From assembly GCA_031551275.1 (NCBI GenBank), contig JAVBNX010000001.1, positions 62,001-126,000 of the forward strand: DNA of 64,000 nucleotides, written 5' to 3'. The first letter of the stretch is position 1; each line of letters starts with the position of its first letter. Below, piece by piece: positions 36,033 to 43,861 of this stretch. A model generated the notes under the pieces. That model ran no database searches, was not told the DNA's origin, and saw only the letters and a program-made list of their open reading frames with translations. Source of the DNA: JAVBMJ01 sp031551275. GTDB lineage: Bacteria; Bacteroidota; Bacteroidia; Bacteroidales; Rikenellaceae. The translations under genes and the position numbers were made by a program.

Positions 36033-36040
36033 CAAAATTA
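36033..36040 (-). promoter_or_regulatory. -7 promoter element for PUL1 (TAATTTTG)
   Basis: Read on the minus strand this is TAATTTTG, matching the Bacteroidota primary sigma -7 consensus TAnnTTTG. It lies 84 bases before the SusC start codon, implying a leader of roughly 75 bases. I cannot see a convincing -33 TTTG, as expected if the promoter depends on an activator. Confidence 0.5.
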
Positions 36041-36084
36041 TCTGGAGGTCTTCAGAATACTTTACGATAAATGACATCTTCGTT

Positions 36085-36105
36085 ATCACTTTTGACAAAA
36101 GTGAT
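36085..36105. promoter_or_regulatory. Perfect 9+9 inverted repeat, candidate operator
   Basis: ATCACTTTT (36085-36093) and AAAAGTGAT (36097-36105) flank a 3-base centre. The 21-base dyad lies between the divergent starts of PUL1 and the GH78 gene, about 45 bases upstream of the PUL1 -7 element. Position and symmetry suit a dimeric regulator; a transcribed hairpin is the alternative. Confidence 0.5.
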
Positions 36106-36268
36106 CTATTACCGATGCCACCTGCATAAAGTCAAGATTTTTTTCGCAAAATTTGCAGTAGGCCCGCACAGAGCGTCATACAAGGCGCATTACAGGATAC
36201 CTCGGTTCCGGCATATCGAAAAACCAACCATAAAAAATGAACCCGCAAAAAACCAAAAACTACAAAAA

Positions 36269-39055
36269 ATGAAGAGACCTTTTCTTAATTTAGCCATCTG
36301 CACGGCAGCGCTTCTATGCCTCAATCTGCTGCCCTCGTGCACACAAAAGGCGGTCAAAGTCACCGGCCTTACCGTCAATTCCCGGGCGGATGAGATCTGG
36401 ACCGACTCCCCCGCCCCGGCCCTGAGCTGGAAAATCGAAAGCCACAAACCCGGCACCCTCCAGACGGCCTACCAGATCCTTGTGGCCGCCTCCCCCGACG
36501 GCTTCGACAACGCGCTGGTATGGGATTCCGGCAAGGTGGAGTCGGGCAACAGCGTGCTGATCCCCTACGCCGGGCTGGACCTGGCCTCCCGGGGCACCTA
36601 CTACTGGAAGGTAAAGGTCTGGACCTCCGAGGGCGAGAACCCCTGGAGCGAGACCCGCCGCTGGAACATGGCCCTGACCGAACCGGGCGACTGGCAGGCC
36701 CAATGGATCGGCATCGACTCGACCCTCAATTCGGGGGAGTTCCAACCCGACACGCGCCTGAGCGCCCGCTACCTGCGCAAGGAGTTCGAAGCCGCCAAAA
36801 AGATAACCCGCGCTACGCTCTACATCTCGGGCCTGGGGATGTACGAGTGCTACATCAACGGCAAAAAAGTCTCCGAGGAGATCTTCGCCCCCACGGCGAC
36901 CGACTACCTCAAACGGGTCAACTACAACGTCTACGACGTCAAATCGCTGATCGACCCCGGCAAACCCAATACCCTGGGCGTGATTTTGGGCAACGGCCGC
37001 TTCTTCTCGATGCGGATGGACAACCTGCCGGGCAAAGCCAGGACCCGCGTACCTAATATCATACACTACGGCTTTCCCAAGCTGCTGTGCCAACTCGAGA
37101 TCGAACTCTCCGACGGCACCCGCCAGAAGGTTGTGAGCGACGCGTCGTGGAAGCTGACCGCCGAGGGCCCCATCGTGGCCAACAACGAATTCGACGGGGA
37201 AGAGTACGACGCCAGGCTCGAGATGCCGGGCTGGGACAAAAACGGCTTCGACGACTCGACATGGCGCGGCGCGATGGTCGTGGAGGCCCCCGCGGGCAAA
37301 CTCGTCGCCCAGGCCAACCCCAACCTCTACACCATGCGCACGCTCAAGCCGGTATCGGTTACCGAGCTCGAAAAGGGGACCTACATCGTCGACATGGGCC
37401 AGAATATGGTCGGCTGGGAGTCGGTCAAGCTCAAAGGCAAGGCCGGGATCCCGGTCAAAATGCGCTTCGCCGAGACGCTCAAACAGGACGGCAGCCTCTA
37501 CATGGACAATATCCGGGGGGCGCATGTGACTGATATCTATACACCCGCGCGCGACGGGCAATTCAGTTACTCCCCCCGATTTGTCTACCACGGCTTCCGC
37601 TTCATGGAGATTACCGGCATCGACTACGCCCCTGCCAAGGAGGATATTACCGGGATGGTCAACTACGACAGGATGGAGGACACGGGCACCTTCGAATGCT
37701 CCGACAAGACCCTGAACGAGGTCTACCGCAACGCCATGTGGGGCATCATGGGCAACTACCGCAGCATGCCGACCGACTGTCCCCAACGCGACGAGCGGAT
37801 GGGCTGGCTGGGCGACCGCGCAATGGGCTGTATCGGCGAGAGCTACGCCCTGGATTGCCATTTGCTCTACAACAAGTGGGCGCAGGACATCGAGGATGCC
37901 CAACAACCCGACGGGCGCATTCCCGACGTGGCCCCCAACTTCTGGCACGTCTACTCGGACGACGTGACCTGGCCCGCAGCCTTCCCCGCCGTGCTTCAGA
38001 TGCTCTACGAGCAGTTCGGCGACCCCTCGGCCATCAAACTCCACTACGCCTCGATCAAGGAGTGGATGGCGTACATCGAGACCCAATACCAAAAGGACGG
38101 CATCATCACCCGCGACACCTACGGCGACTGGTGCATGCCCCCCGAGAAACAGGAGTACATCCACTCCAAGGATCCCGCGCGCATCACCGACGGCGCGTTG
38201 CTGTCCACCAGTTTCTTCTACCGCATTTACAACATGATGGCCCGGTTCGCCCCCATCGCGGGGCAGGGCGGGGACGCAGCGATGTTCCTGGAGAAGGCGG
38301 CCGCAATGAAGGAGGCCTACAACGCCAAATTCTTCAACGCCGAAACGGCCTCGTACAGCAACAACACCGTAACGGCCAACCTGGTCTCATTGATGCAGGG
38401 GCTCGTCCCGGAAGGCTATGAGCAAAAGGTGTTCGACAATTTGGCCTACCGCATCGAGAACGATTTCGACTCCCACGTCAGCGTGGGTCTGATCGGCATC
38501 CAATTCCTGATGCGCGGGCTGACCGAGTGGGGCCGCGCAGACCTGGCCCTGAAGATCGCCACCCAGCGCACCTATCCGAGCTGGGGCTACATGATCGACC
38601 ACGGGGCCACCACGACCTGGGAGCTCTGGAACGGCAACACGGCCGATCCGGGCATGAACTCGCACAACCACGTGATGCTGCTGGGCGATGTGGTCGCCTG
38701 GATGTACGAGGACCTGGGCGGCATCAAAACGGACAAGGCCGAAGTGGGCTTCAAAAAGATCGTCATGAAACCCGCCTTCCCCGAGGGACTGACCTACGCC
38801 AAAGCTTCCCACCGCTCGCCCTACGGGCTGATCACGAGCGACTGGAAGCGCGAGGACGGCCAGTTGCTCTGGCACATCGAGGTCCCGGCCAACTCCTCGG
38901 CCGAGGTTACCTTCCCGGTGGCAAGCCTCGACCGGATCCAATGCAACGGCCTGCCCCTGGAGCAGACCGGTACAATTACCGCAGAGGTCAACGCGAACGA
39001 AACGGTGGTCGCCACGCTGCTTTCGGGCACTTACGATTTCGCGGTACGATTTTAG
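36269..39055 (+). CDS. Alpha-L-rhamnosidase (GH78) lipoprotein, full length
   Basis: This 928-residue multidomain enzyme has a lipoprotein signal (Cys24 in LLPSC). The order is an FN3-like N-terminal domain (KVTGLTVNSRADEIWTDSP), a Bac_rhamnosid_N beta-sandwich (ITRATLYISGLGMYECYING), a second sandwich, the (alpha/alpha)6 barrel and a C-terminal beta domain. The catalytic block is DCPQRDERMGWLGD with E509 as likely general acid; TTWELWNG carries E785, the likely base partner. It hydrolyses terminal alpha-L-rhamnosides. The ATG at 36269 is chosen because it starts a proper signal peptide, although the frame is open upstream. Transcribed away from PUL1 across the shared control region, it probably belongs to the same regulon. 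Confidence 0.93.
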   Translation: MKRPFLNLAICTAALLCLNLLPSCTQKAVKVTGLTVNSRADEIWTDSPAPALSWKIESHKPGTLQTAYQILVAASPDGFDNALVWDSGKVESGNSVLIPYAGLDLASRGTYYWKVKVWTSEGENPWSETRRWNMALTEPGDWQAQWIGIDSTLNSGEFQPDTRLSARYLRKEFEAAKKITRATLYISGLGMYECYINGKKVSEEIFAPTATDYLKRVNYNVYDVKSLIDPGKPNTLGVILGNGRFFSMRMDNLPGKARTRVPNIIHYGFPKLLCQLEIELSDGTRQKVVSDASWKLTAEGPIVANNEFDGEEYDARLEMPGWDKNGFDDSTWRGAMVVEAPAGKLVAQANPNLYTMRTLKPVSVTELEKGTYIVDMGQNMVGWESVKLKGKAGIPVKMRFAETLKQDGSLYMDNIRGAHVTDIYTPARDGQFSYSPRFVYHGFRFMEITGIDYAPAKEDITGMVNYDRMEDTGTFECSDKTLNEVYRNAMWGIMGNYRSMPTDCPQRDERMGWLGDRAMGCIGESYALDCHLLYNKWAQDIEDAQQPDGRIPDVAPNFWHVYSDDVTWPAAFPAVLQMLYEQFGDPSAIKLHYASIKEWMAYIETQYQKDGIITRDTYGDWCMPPEKQEYIHSKDPARITDGALLSTSFFYRIYNMMARFAPIAGQGGDAAMFLEKAAAMKEAYNAKFFNAETASYSNNTVTANLVSLMQGLVPEGYEQKVFDNLAYRIENDFDSHVSVGLIGIQFLMRGLTEWGRADLALKIATQRTYPSWGYMIDHGATTTWELWNGNTADPGMNSHNHVMLLGDVVAWMYEDLGGIKTDKAEVGFKKIVMKPAFPEGLTYAKASHRSPYGLITSDWKREDGQLLWHIEVPANSSAEVTFPVASLDRIQCNGLPLEQTGTITAEVNANETVVATLLSGTYDFAVRF

Positions 39056-39059
39056 TTGT

Positions 39060-39067
39060 TACTTTTG
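39060..39067 (+). promoter_or_regulatory. -7 element TACTTTTG inside a 9+9 inverted repeat
   Basis: TACTTTTG matches TAnnTTTG 29 bases before the ATG at 39097. It overlaps a perfect inverted repeat, CTTTTGCAG (39062-39070) and CTGCAAAAG (39079-39087), which would also place a small dyad at the expected transcription start. This could be an operator or a weak hairpin after the GH78 gene. Confidence 0.5.
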
Positions 39068-39096
39068 CAGTATAAAACCTGCAAAAGCAAACGACC

Positions 39097-40116
39097 ATGA
39101 AAAAAATCGCACTGACCTTGTTCATCCTTACCTCCTGTTCCCTGTGCTGGGGACAGGAGGTTCTTTATACCTTTGTCTACAACAAAGCCTCCGCCGGGGC
39201 CCGCGTGCCGGTGATGGTGGGGGCGGTCAACGTCGCCTACGGTCCCCAGAGCGGGGTCCAGTGCGGATTCTACAACCAGTGCGGGGAATGGATCCGGGGC
39301 GCTCAGTTCGGCTTCGCCAACGTGATCCAGCGCGGTTTGGAACCCACCCGGCTCAACGGGGCGCAATTCGGTTTCTACAACCAGGCCGACCTGGTTACCG
39401 GAGCGCAATTCGGCTTTGTCAACCCGGCGGCCACCCTCGACGGGGCGCAGTTCGGATTCGTCAATCCGGTAAAAGAGCACGTGGAGGGGGCTCAATTCGG
39501 CTTCGTCAACCCGGTGGGCGGCAACCTGAGGGGCGTGCAGTTCGGCTTTGTCAACACGGCCCGTACCGTGGACGGTTTCCAGTGCGGCTTTGTCAACATC
39601 GCCGATAAATTCGAGCGGGGCGTGCCGCTGGGCTTTATCTCGATCGTCAAGGAGGGCGGCTACCAGGCGGTGGAGTACGCGATCAACGACCTCTACCCCT
39701 TCAACTTCTCGCTGATGACCGGCCTGCCCAAACTATACAGCATCTTCAAAGTCTCGGTCAACCCCTGGTACGACTCCCACCAGGTGGCTTACGGCTTCGG
39801 CGTGGGATCGATCATCGACCTGGGCAAACAATTCAGCTTCATGCCCGAGGCGACCATGCTCAATACCCTGGAAAAGAACGAATCGCAAAGCATCCTGAGC
39901 ATCGACCCCACCTTCGGGTACGATTTGGGCCACAGGCTGACCCTGGTCGTCGCCCCCACCCTCTCGTGGCAATTCGCCCCCAAAGGCAGCGTGGTGGAGG
40001 AACCCTTTATCCCGATGGGCAACTTCAGCATCGACGATAGAAACCGCATCAACATCGGCGTACGGATCGGCCTGCGGTGCAACCTGAGCAAAGGGGGCAA
40101 CCCGGCCGCGCACTAA
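39097..40116 (+). CDS. Surface/periplasmic protein with tandem GAQFGFVN repeats
   Basis: A 339-residue protein with a signal peptide (cut near CWGQ) whose central region (residues 53-180) is a run of eight repeats of 14-20 residues with the core G-x-Q-F/C-G-F-x-N. The pattern resembles the short beta-strand repeats of the LA_2272-type surface proteins known from Bacteroidota and Leptospira, and would form a stacked beta solenoid. The C-terminal half has alternating hydrophobic strands and ends in IGVRIGLRCNL, like an outer-membrane beta-barrel or membrane-associated sheet. No enzyme motif is seen. It is followed after 10 bases by the GNAT gene and has its own promoter. Confidence 0.7.
   Translation: MKKIALTLFILTSCSLCWGQEVLYTFVYNKASAGARVPVMVGAVNVAYGPQSGVQCGFYNQCGEWIRGAQFGFANVIQRGLEPTRLNGAQFGFYNQADLVTGAQFGFVNPAATLDGAQFGFVNPVKEHVEGAQFGFVNPVGGNLRGVQFGFVNTARTVDGFQCGFVNIADKFERGVPLGFISIVKEGGYQAVEYAINDLYPFNFSLMTGLPKLYSIFKVSVNPWYDSHQVAYGFGVGSIIDLGKQFSFMPEATMLNTLEKNESQSILSIDPTFGYDLGHRLTLVVAPTLSWQFAPKGSVVEEPFIPMGNFSIDDRNRINIGVRIGLRCNLSKGGNPAAH
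39253..39636 (+). repeat. Eight in-frame protein repeats, period about 14-20 codons
   Basis: Coding repeats of the form G-(A/V)-Q-(F/C)-G-F-(V/Y/A)-N followed by 6-12 variable residues, within the gene at 39097-40116. The DNA of adjacent units is close (GGGGCGCAATTCGG-like cores), so the array probably grew by slippage or recombination. Confidence 0.8.
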
Positions 40117-40126
40117 ACCCGCACAG

Positions 40127-40531
40127 ATGAATATCGAATACAAAGCGACGCAGGAGTTCAACGCCAAGGAGCTTGAGGAGCTGTTCCTCTCGGTCGAGTG
40201 GTCCTCGGGCCACTACCCCGACAAACTGGTGATTTCCATGAAGAACTCCGCCAAGGTCTTTTCGGCGTGGCACGACGGCAAACTCATCGGGCTGATCAAC
40301 GCCCTGGACGACGGGGTGATGACCTCCTACATCCACTACCTGCTGGTCGACCCCGCATACCAAGGCCACGGGATCGGCAAAGAGTTGCTGGAGATGACCA
40401 AGGAGTACTACAAGGACTACCTGCGCATCGTGCTGGTCGCCTACACCGACGGCGTGGAGTTCTACAAGCGCTGCGGCTTCAAACCCTCTGACGGCGGGGT
40501 TCCGATGTACCTTACCTCTCTCTGGACATAA
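40127..40531 (+). CDS. GNAT-family N-acetyltransferase
   Basis: A compact 134-residue acetyl-CoA-dependent acetyltransferase. Motif A is clear: YLLVDPAYQGHGIGKELLEM, with the Q-x-x-G-x-G pyrophosphate-binding loop. Motif B follows near the end (DGVEFYKRCGFKPSDGGVPMY). The N-terminal half supplies the usual beta-strand pair (SAWHDGKLIGLINALDD). The substrate cannot be predicted; small molecules and protein N-termini are both possible. It starts 10 bases after the repeat protein and ends 4 bases before the AraC gene, so the three probably form one transcript. Confidence 0.85.
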   Translation: MNIEYKATQEFNAKELEELFLSVEWSSGHYPDKLVISMKNSAKVFSAWHDGKLIGLINALDDGVMTSYIHYLLVDPAYQGHGIGKELLEMTKEYYKDYLRIVLVAYTDGVEFYKRCGFKPSDGGVPMYLTSLWT

Positions 40532-40535
40532 AACG

Positions 40536-41399
40536 ATGGACAGGGACGGCAGGCTGATCCTCAATATGGGGAAATTCGGCATCGGGGTCTTCGAGGAGTT
40601 CGGGCGGTACAACTACCTGAGCACCCAGGCCATACTGCCCACCCACGTCCACCGCGACACCCTGGAGATCTGCTACCTTGCCAAAGGGTGCCAGGAGTAC
40701 TTCGTCGGCGAAGAGACCTTCCAGGTCTTTGGCGGCGACCTCTTTTTGACCTTTCCCGACGAAGCCCACGGCACGGGGGAGATCCCCGAGGAGAAGGGCG
40801 TTTTGTACTGGATGTCGCTCAAAAAGCCTCGGCTGGGGGAGGAGTACCTCGGGCTGACCCACGCCGAGGCCTCGGAGTTGTTCGGCAAGCTCGCGCACCT
40901 GCCCGTGCGCCTGTTCAAGGGCAACGGCGACTGCGAGAGGCTGCTTAAAAGGATGTACAGCGTCTACTTCCGCGACCGCGGCGATTTGCTGGTCAAGACC
41001 GAGCTGCAAAACCTGCTGGTCAGCTTTTTGTTGAACGTGGCCCGCTGCGGCGAGATGGCATCGAAGCGCAGGTACAGCAAGTGCATCCTCGGCGCGGTCG
41101 GCTACATCGACGAAAACCTTTTCGAAAACCTCAGCATCGAGCAGCTGGCCCAAAGGTGCAACCTCTCCCCGTCGAGGTTCAAGCACCGGTTCAAAGAGGA
41201 GGCCGGCATCCCCCCGGGGGAGTACATCATCCGCAAAAAAGTGGAGAAAGCCAGACAGTTGATCGAGGAAAATTCGCTGTCGATCAAAAACATAGCCTAC
41301 GACCTGGGTTTCTCCTCGCCGGCTTATTTCGCCACCGTGTTCAAGCAATACAACGGCTGCGCCCCGTCGGAGTACAAAGCCAGAAAGGGAAATACCTAA
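40536..41399 (+). CDS. AraC-family transcriptional regulator
   Basis: A 287-residue one-component regulator with an N-terminal cupin sensor (LPTHVHRDTLEICYLAKGCQEYFVGEE) and a C-terminal AraC HTH pair: first helix-turn-helix LSIEQLAQRCNLSPSRFKHR, then IKNIAYDLGFSSPAYFATVF. The cupin His residues (TTHVHR-type) are those that typically line the sugar pocket. It follows the GNAT gene and precedes, across a 125-base gap with a promoter, the methyltransferase/transporter pair at 41525-43832. Those genes are its most obvious targets, and the divergent GH78/PUL1 promoters are another possibility. Confidence 0.9.
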   Translation: MDRDGRLILNMGKFGIGVFEEFGRYNYLSTQAILPTHVHRDTLEICYLAKGCQEYFVGEETFQVFGGDLFLTFPDEAHGTGEIPEEKGVLYWMSLKKPRLGEEYLGLTHAEASELFGKLAHLPVRLFKGNGDCERLLKRMYSVYFRDRGDLLVKTELQNLLVSFLLNVARCGEMASKRRYSKCILGAVGYIDENLFENLSIEQLAQRCNLSPSRFKHRFKEEAGIPPGEYIIRKKVEKARQLIEENSLSIKNIAYDLGFSSPAYFATVFKQYNGCAPSEYKARKGNT

Positions 41400-41496
41400 T
41401 CGGTTTCGACCCGATCCTTCCCCCTACTCTCCCCCGTCCCGACTTTCGGAATCGTGCTGCGATACTATCCTTAAATGCCGTTAAAAGGGCATCGCT

Positions 41497-41504
41497 TATC
41501 TTTG
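41497..41504 (+). promoter_or_regulatory. -7 element TATCTTTG upstream of the UroD-like gene
   Basis: A perfect TAnnTTTG match 20 bases before the ATG at 41525. A short inverted repeat, ATGCC...GGCAT (41475-41479 and 41488-41492), lies just upstream at the spacing of an activator or repressor site. No clear -33 element is seen. Confidence 0.6.
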
Positions 41505-41524
41505 TTTATAACCCAAAAACGAAG

Positions 41525-42550
41525 ATGATGAACGGATACCAGAGAATAAAGGCCGCCCTGGAGGGCAAAATGCCCGACCGCCGCCCGGTCATGCTGCACA
41601 ACTTTTTGCACGCGGCCCAGATGGCGGGCGTCAACATGAAACGCTACCGCGAAGATCCGCAGGCCGCCGCCGATTGCCTAATCCGGTCGGTCGAGCGCTA
41701 CAACCTGGACGGCGTGCTGTTCGATGTGGACACCGCCCTGCTGGCCTCGGCGATCGGCGTGAAGACCGACTACCCCGACGACGAGCCCGCACGCACCCAC
41801 GAGGCGCTGCTCGATGACTTGGCCGATGTGGACAAGTTGCAGGACGTGGACATTTCGAAAAGCGTCCGCGTGCAGCACGCGCTGGAGACCGTGCGCATCC
41901 TCAAAAATTATTTCAAGGACGAGGTTTACGTGAGGGGCAACTGCGACCAGTCGCCTTTCTCGCTGGCCACCATGGTGCGCACGCCGGCCAACTTTATGAT
42001 GGATTTGATGCTGGACGAGGAAAACGCCGTCAAATTGCTGCAATACGCCACCGGAATCTCCAAACAACTGATCGGGCTGATGGCGGGTACCGGCGCAGAT
42101 ATGCTCTCCAACGGCGACAGCCCGGCCGGTCCCGACATGATCTCCCCGGAGATGTACCGCACCTTCGCCATGCCCTACGAAAAAGCGGTCAGCGACCACG
42201 CCCACGCCTGCGGCAAGGATTACCTGCTGCACGTTTGCGGCAACACGGACCTGATCCTGAATGATTTGGCTGAGATAGGCCTCGACGCCGTGGAGCTGGA
42301 CTACAAGACCTCCATCGGCAGGATTTACGAGGTGATGCACGACAAATGCACGCTTTTCGGCACGGTCGACCCGAGCGGTGTGATCGCTTTGGGCAGCCCC
42401 AAACTGGTCGAGGAAAAAACGATCGAGCTGCTCAAATTATACGACGGTTGCCCGAGGCTGGTCATCAACGCCGGGTGTGCCATCCCGCGCAGCGCGCCCG
42501 ATGAAAACGTCAAAACGTTCGTTCAGACCGCACAGAACCGGGCATTGTAA
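41525..42550 (+). CDS. Uroporphyrinogen decarboxylase-family protein, MtaA/CmuA-like methyltransferase
   Basis: A 341-residue (beta/alpha)8 protein of the URO-D superfamily. It keeps the zinc-site pattern of methylcobamide:thiol methyltransferases (MtaA, MtbA, CmuA) rather than that of true HemE: H236-V-C238-G in LLHVCGNTD, and a third Cys (C318) in INAGCAIP. These would bind Zn and activate a thiol for methyl transfer from a corrinoid. No corrinoid protein gene is adjacent. The start is at the first of two ATGs after the promoter; the open frame upstream is a shadow of the AraC gene. The MFS transporter gene follows after 10 bases, so the pair may import and demethylate a methylated compound, which is inference. 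Confidence 0.8.
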   Translation: MMNGYQRIKAALEGKMPDRRPVMLHNFLHAAQMAGVNMKRYREDPQAAADCLIRSVERYNLDGVLFDVDTALLASAIGVKTDYPDDEPARTHEALLDDLADVDKLQDVDISKSVRVQHALETVRILKNYFKDEVYVRGNCDQSPFSLATMVRTPANFMMDLMLDEENAVKLLQYATGISKQLIGLMAGTGADMLSNGDSPAGPDMISPEMYRTFAMPYEKAVSDHAHACGKDYLLHVCGNTDLILNDLAEIGLDAVELDYKTSIGRIYEVMHDKCTLFGTVDPSGVIALGSPKLVEEKTIELLKLYDGCPRLVINAGCAIPRSAPDENVKTFVQTAQNRAL

Positions 42551-42560
42551 AGCACTAAGT

Positions 42561-43832
42561 ATGGCTACTAACCGCAACTACACCCTGCCTATCGTGACGA
42601 TGATCGTGCTTTTCGGCATGATCTCCTTCGTTACCAACCTGGCCGCCCCCCTGGGCATCGTGGTCAAGGAGCAATTCCACGCCTCGAGCTTCCTGGGCAT
42701 GCTGGGCAACTTCGCCAACTTCATCGCCTACGCGATCATGGGCATCCCCTCGGGCAAGCTGCTGGAGAGGATCGGCTACAAGAAGACCGCCCTGCTGGCC
42801 ATTGCCGTGGGCTTTATCGGGGTCGGCGTGCAATTCCTGTCGGGGGTGGCGGCCAGTTTTGCCATCTACCTGGCCGGGGCGTTTATCGCCGGGTTCTCGA
42901 TGTGCATGCTCAACACGGTGGTCAACCCGATGCTCAACACGTTGGGCGGCGGGGGCAACCGGGGCAACCAGTTGATCCAGGTAGGCGGGACGGTCTCCTC
43001 GCTGATGGCTACTTTGGTCCCCATCCTGATCGGGATCCTGGTCGGCGAGGTAACCAAAACCACGGCCATCCCCGACGTCAACCCGTTGCTGTTTACCGCG
43101 ATGGGGACTTTCCTTGTGATCGGCGCGGTGCTGGCCGGGGTAAAGATCCCCGAGCCCCACATCGTCGACACGACGCAGAAAATCAAAAACCTGCACTCCC
43201 CCTGGGCCTTCCGCCACTTCGTGCTCGGGGCAGTGGCCATCTTTATCAGCACGGGGATCGAGGTCGGCGTGCCGGGAACGCTGAACTTCTTTTTGGTCGA
43301 CTCGGGCCTGACGGCGACCGTATCGGGAAGCGTGGTCGGCGTCTACTTTATCCTGATGCTGGCCGGCCGTCTGGCGGGCGTGTCGCTGGCCGGGAAGTTC
43401 GGCAGCCGGGCCATGCTCTCGGGCGTATCGGCGGCGGGGATCGTACTGGTCGCGGCGGCTATCCTCCTGCCGTCGGGCGTTATGGTCGGCATGCCCGTCT
43501 TCCAGACCACCTACGCGGGGGTTGTGTTCGGTATGCAGCAGGTTCCCGTCAACGCCGTCTTCCTGGTGCTGACCGGGCTTTGCACCTCGGTCTTCTGGGG
43601 CGCGATCTTCAACCTGGCCGTCGAGGGGCTGGGCAAATACGTGGCCTCCGCCTCGGGGATCTTTATGATGATGGTGTGCGGCGGGGGCATCCTTCCGCTC
43701 GCCCAGAATGCGATCTCCGACGCGGCGGGCTACCTGCCCAGCTACTGGGTGGTGCTGGCCGGGCTGGTCTACCTGCTGTTCTACGCTTTGGCGGGCAGCA
43801 AGAACGTCAATAAAAATATCCCGGTCGACTAA
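42561..43832 (+). CDS. MFS transporter, FHS/FucP-like sugar symporter
   Basis: A 423-residue inner-membrane protein with about 12 hydrophobic helices. The loop after helix 2 has the MFS motif variant GIPSGKLLERIGYKKT, and the overall pattern resembles the fucose/glucose/galactose:H+ symporter (FHS) subfamily. Gly-rich loop tracts (NTLGGGGNRGNQLIQ) fit the central FHS signature, where N-Q residues contact sugar. The ATG at 42561 is used; upstream codons in the same frame overlap the preceding gene. It probably imports a monosaccharide such as rhamnose, fucose or a methylated derivative. Its final codons form half of the terminator that serves the convergent GH20 gene. Confidence 0.85.
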   Translation: MATNRNYTLPIVTMIVLFGMISFVTNLAAPLGIVVKEQFHASSFLGMLGNFANFIAYAIMGIPSGKLLERIGYKKTALLAIAVGFIGVGVQFLSGVAASFAIYLAGAFIAGFSMCMLNTVVNPMLNTLGGGGNRGNQLIQVGGTVSSLMATLVPILIGILVGEVTKTTAIPDVNPLLFTAMGTFLVIGAVLAGVKIPEPHIVDTTQKIKNLHSPWAFRHFVLGAVAIFISTGIEVGVPGTLNFFLVDSGLTATVSGSVVGVYFILMLAGRLAGVSLAGKFGSRAMLSGVSAAGIVLVAAAILLPSGVMVGMPVFQTTYAGVVFGMQQVPVNAVFLVLTGLCTSVFWGAIFNLAVEGLGKYVASASGIFMMMVCGGGILPLAQNAISDAAGYLPSYWVVLAGLVYLLFYALAGSKNVNKNIPVD

Positions 43833-43842
43833 ACCGGGATAT
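43811..43842 (-). terminator. Intrinsic terminator of the minus-strand GH20 gene
   Basis: A 10-base perfect stem (ATATCCCGGT 43816-43825, ACCGGGATAT 43833-43842) has a 7-base loop containing the MFS stop codon. The A tract to the left (from 43812) becomes a U tract on the minus-strand RNA, so it terminates GH20 transcription inside the end of the MFS gene. Confidence 0.75.
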
Positions 43843-43861
43843 CGATGGGCCGGGACACTCC

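Larger units (their letters stand above)
35950..36268. other. Divergent intergenic control region between PUL1 and the GH78 gene
   Basis: The 319 bases are A+T-rich compared with the surrounding coding DNA. They hold a minus-strand -7 element (36033-36040) and a 9+9 perfect inverted repeat (36085-36105). An imperfect plus-strand -7-like CACTTTTG (36087-36094) is embedded in that repeat. The frame of the GH78 gene stays open back to 36071, but the lipoprotein signal begins at 36269, so I see no separate gene here. Confidence 0.6.

Noticed and set aside
36071..36268. N-terminal extension of the plus-strand GH78
   Set aside because: The translation is basic and non-conserved, and the lipoprotein signal peptide starts at 36269. 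The extension also spans the regulatory dyad.
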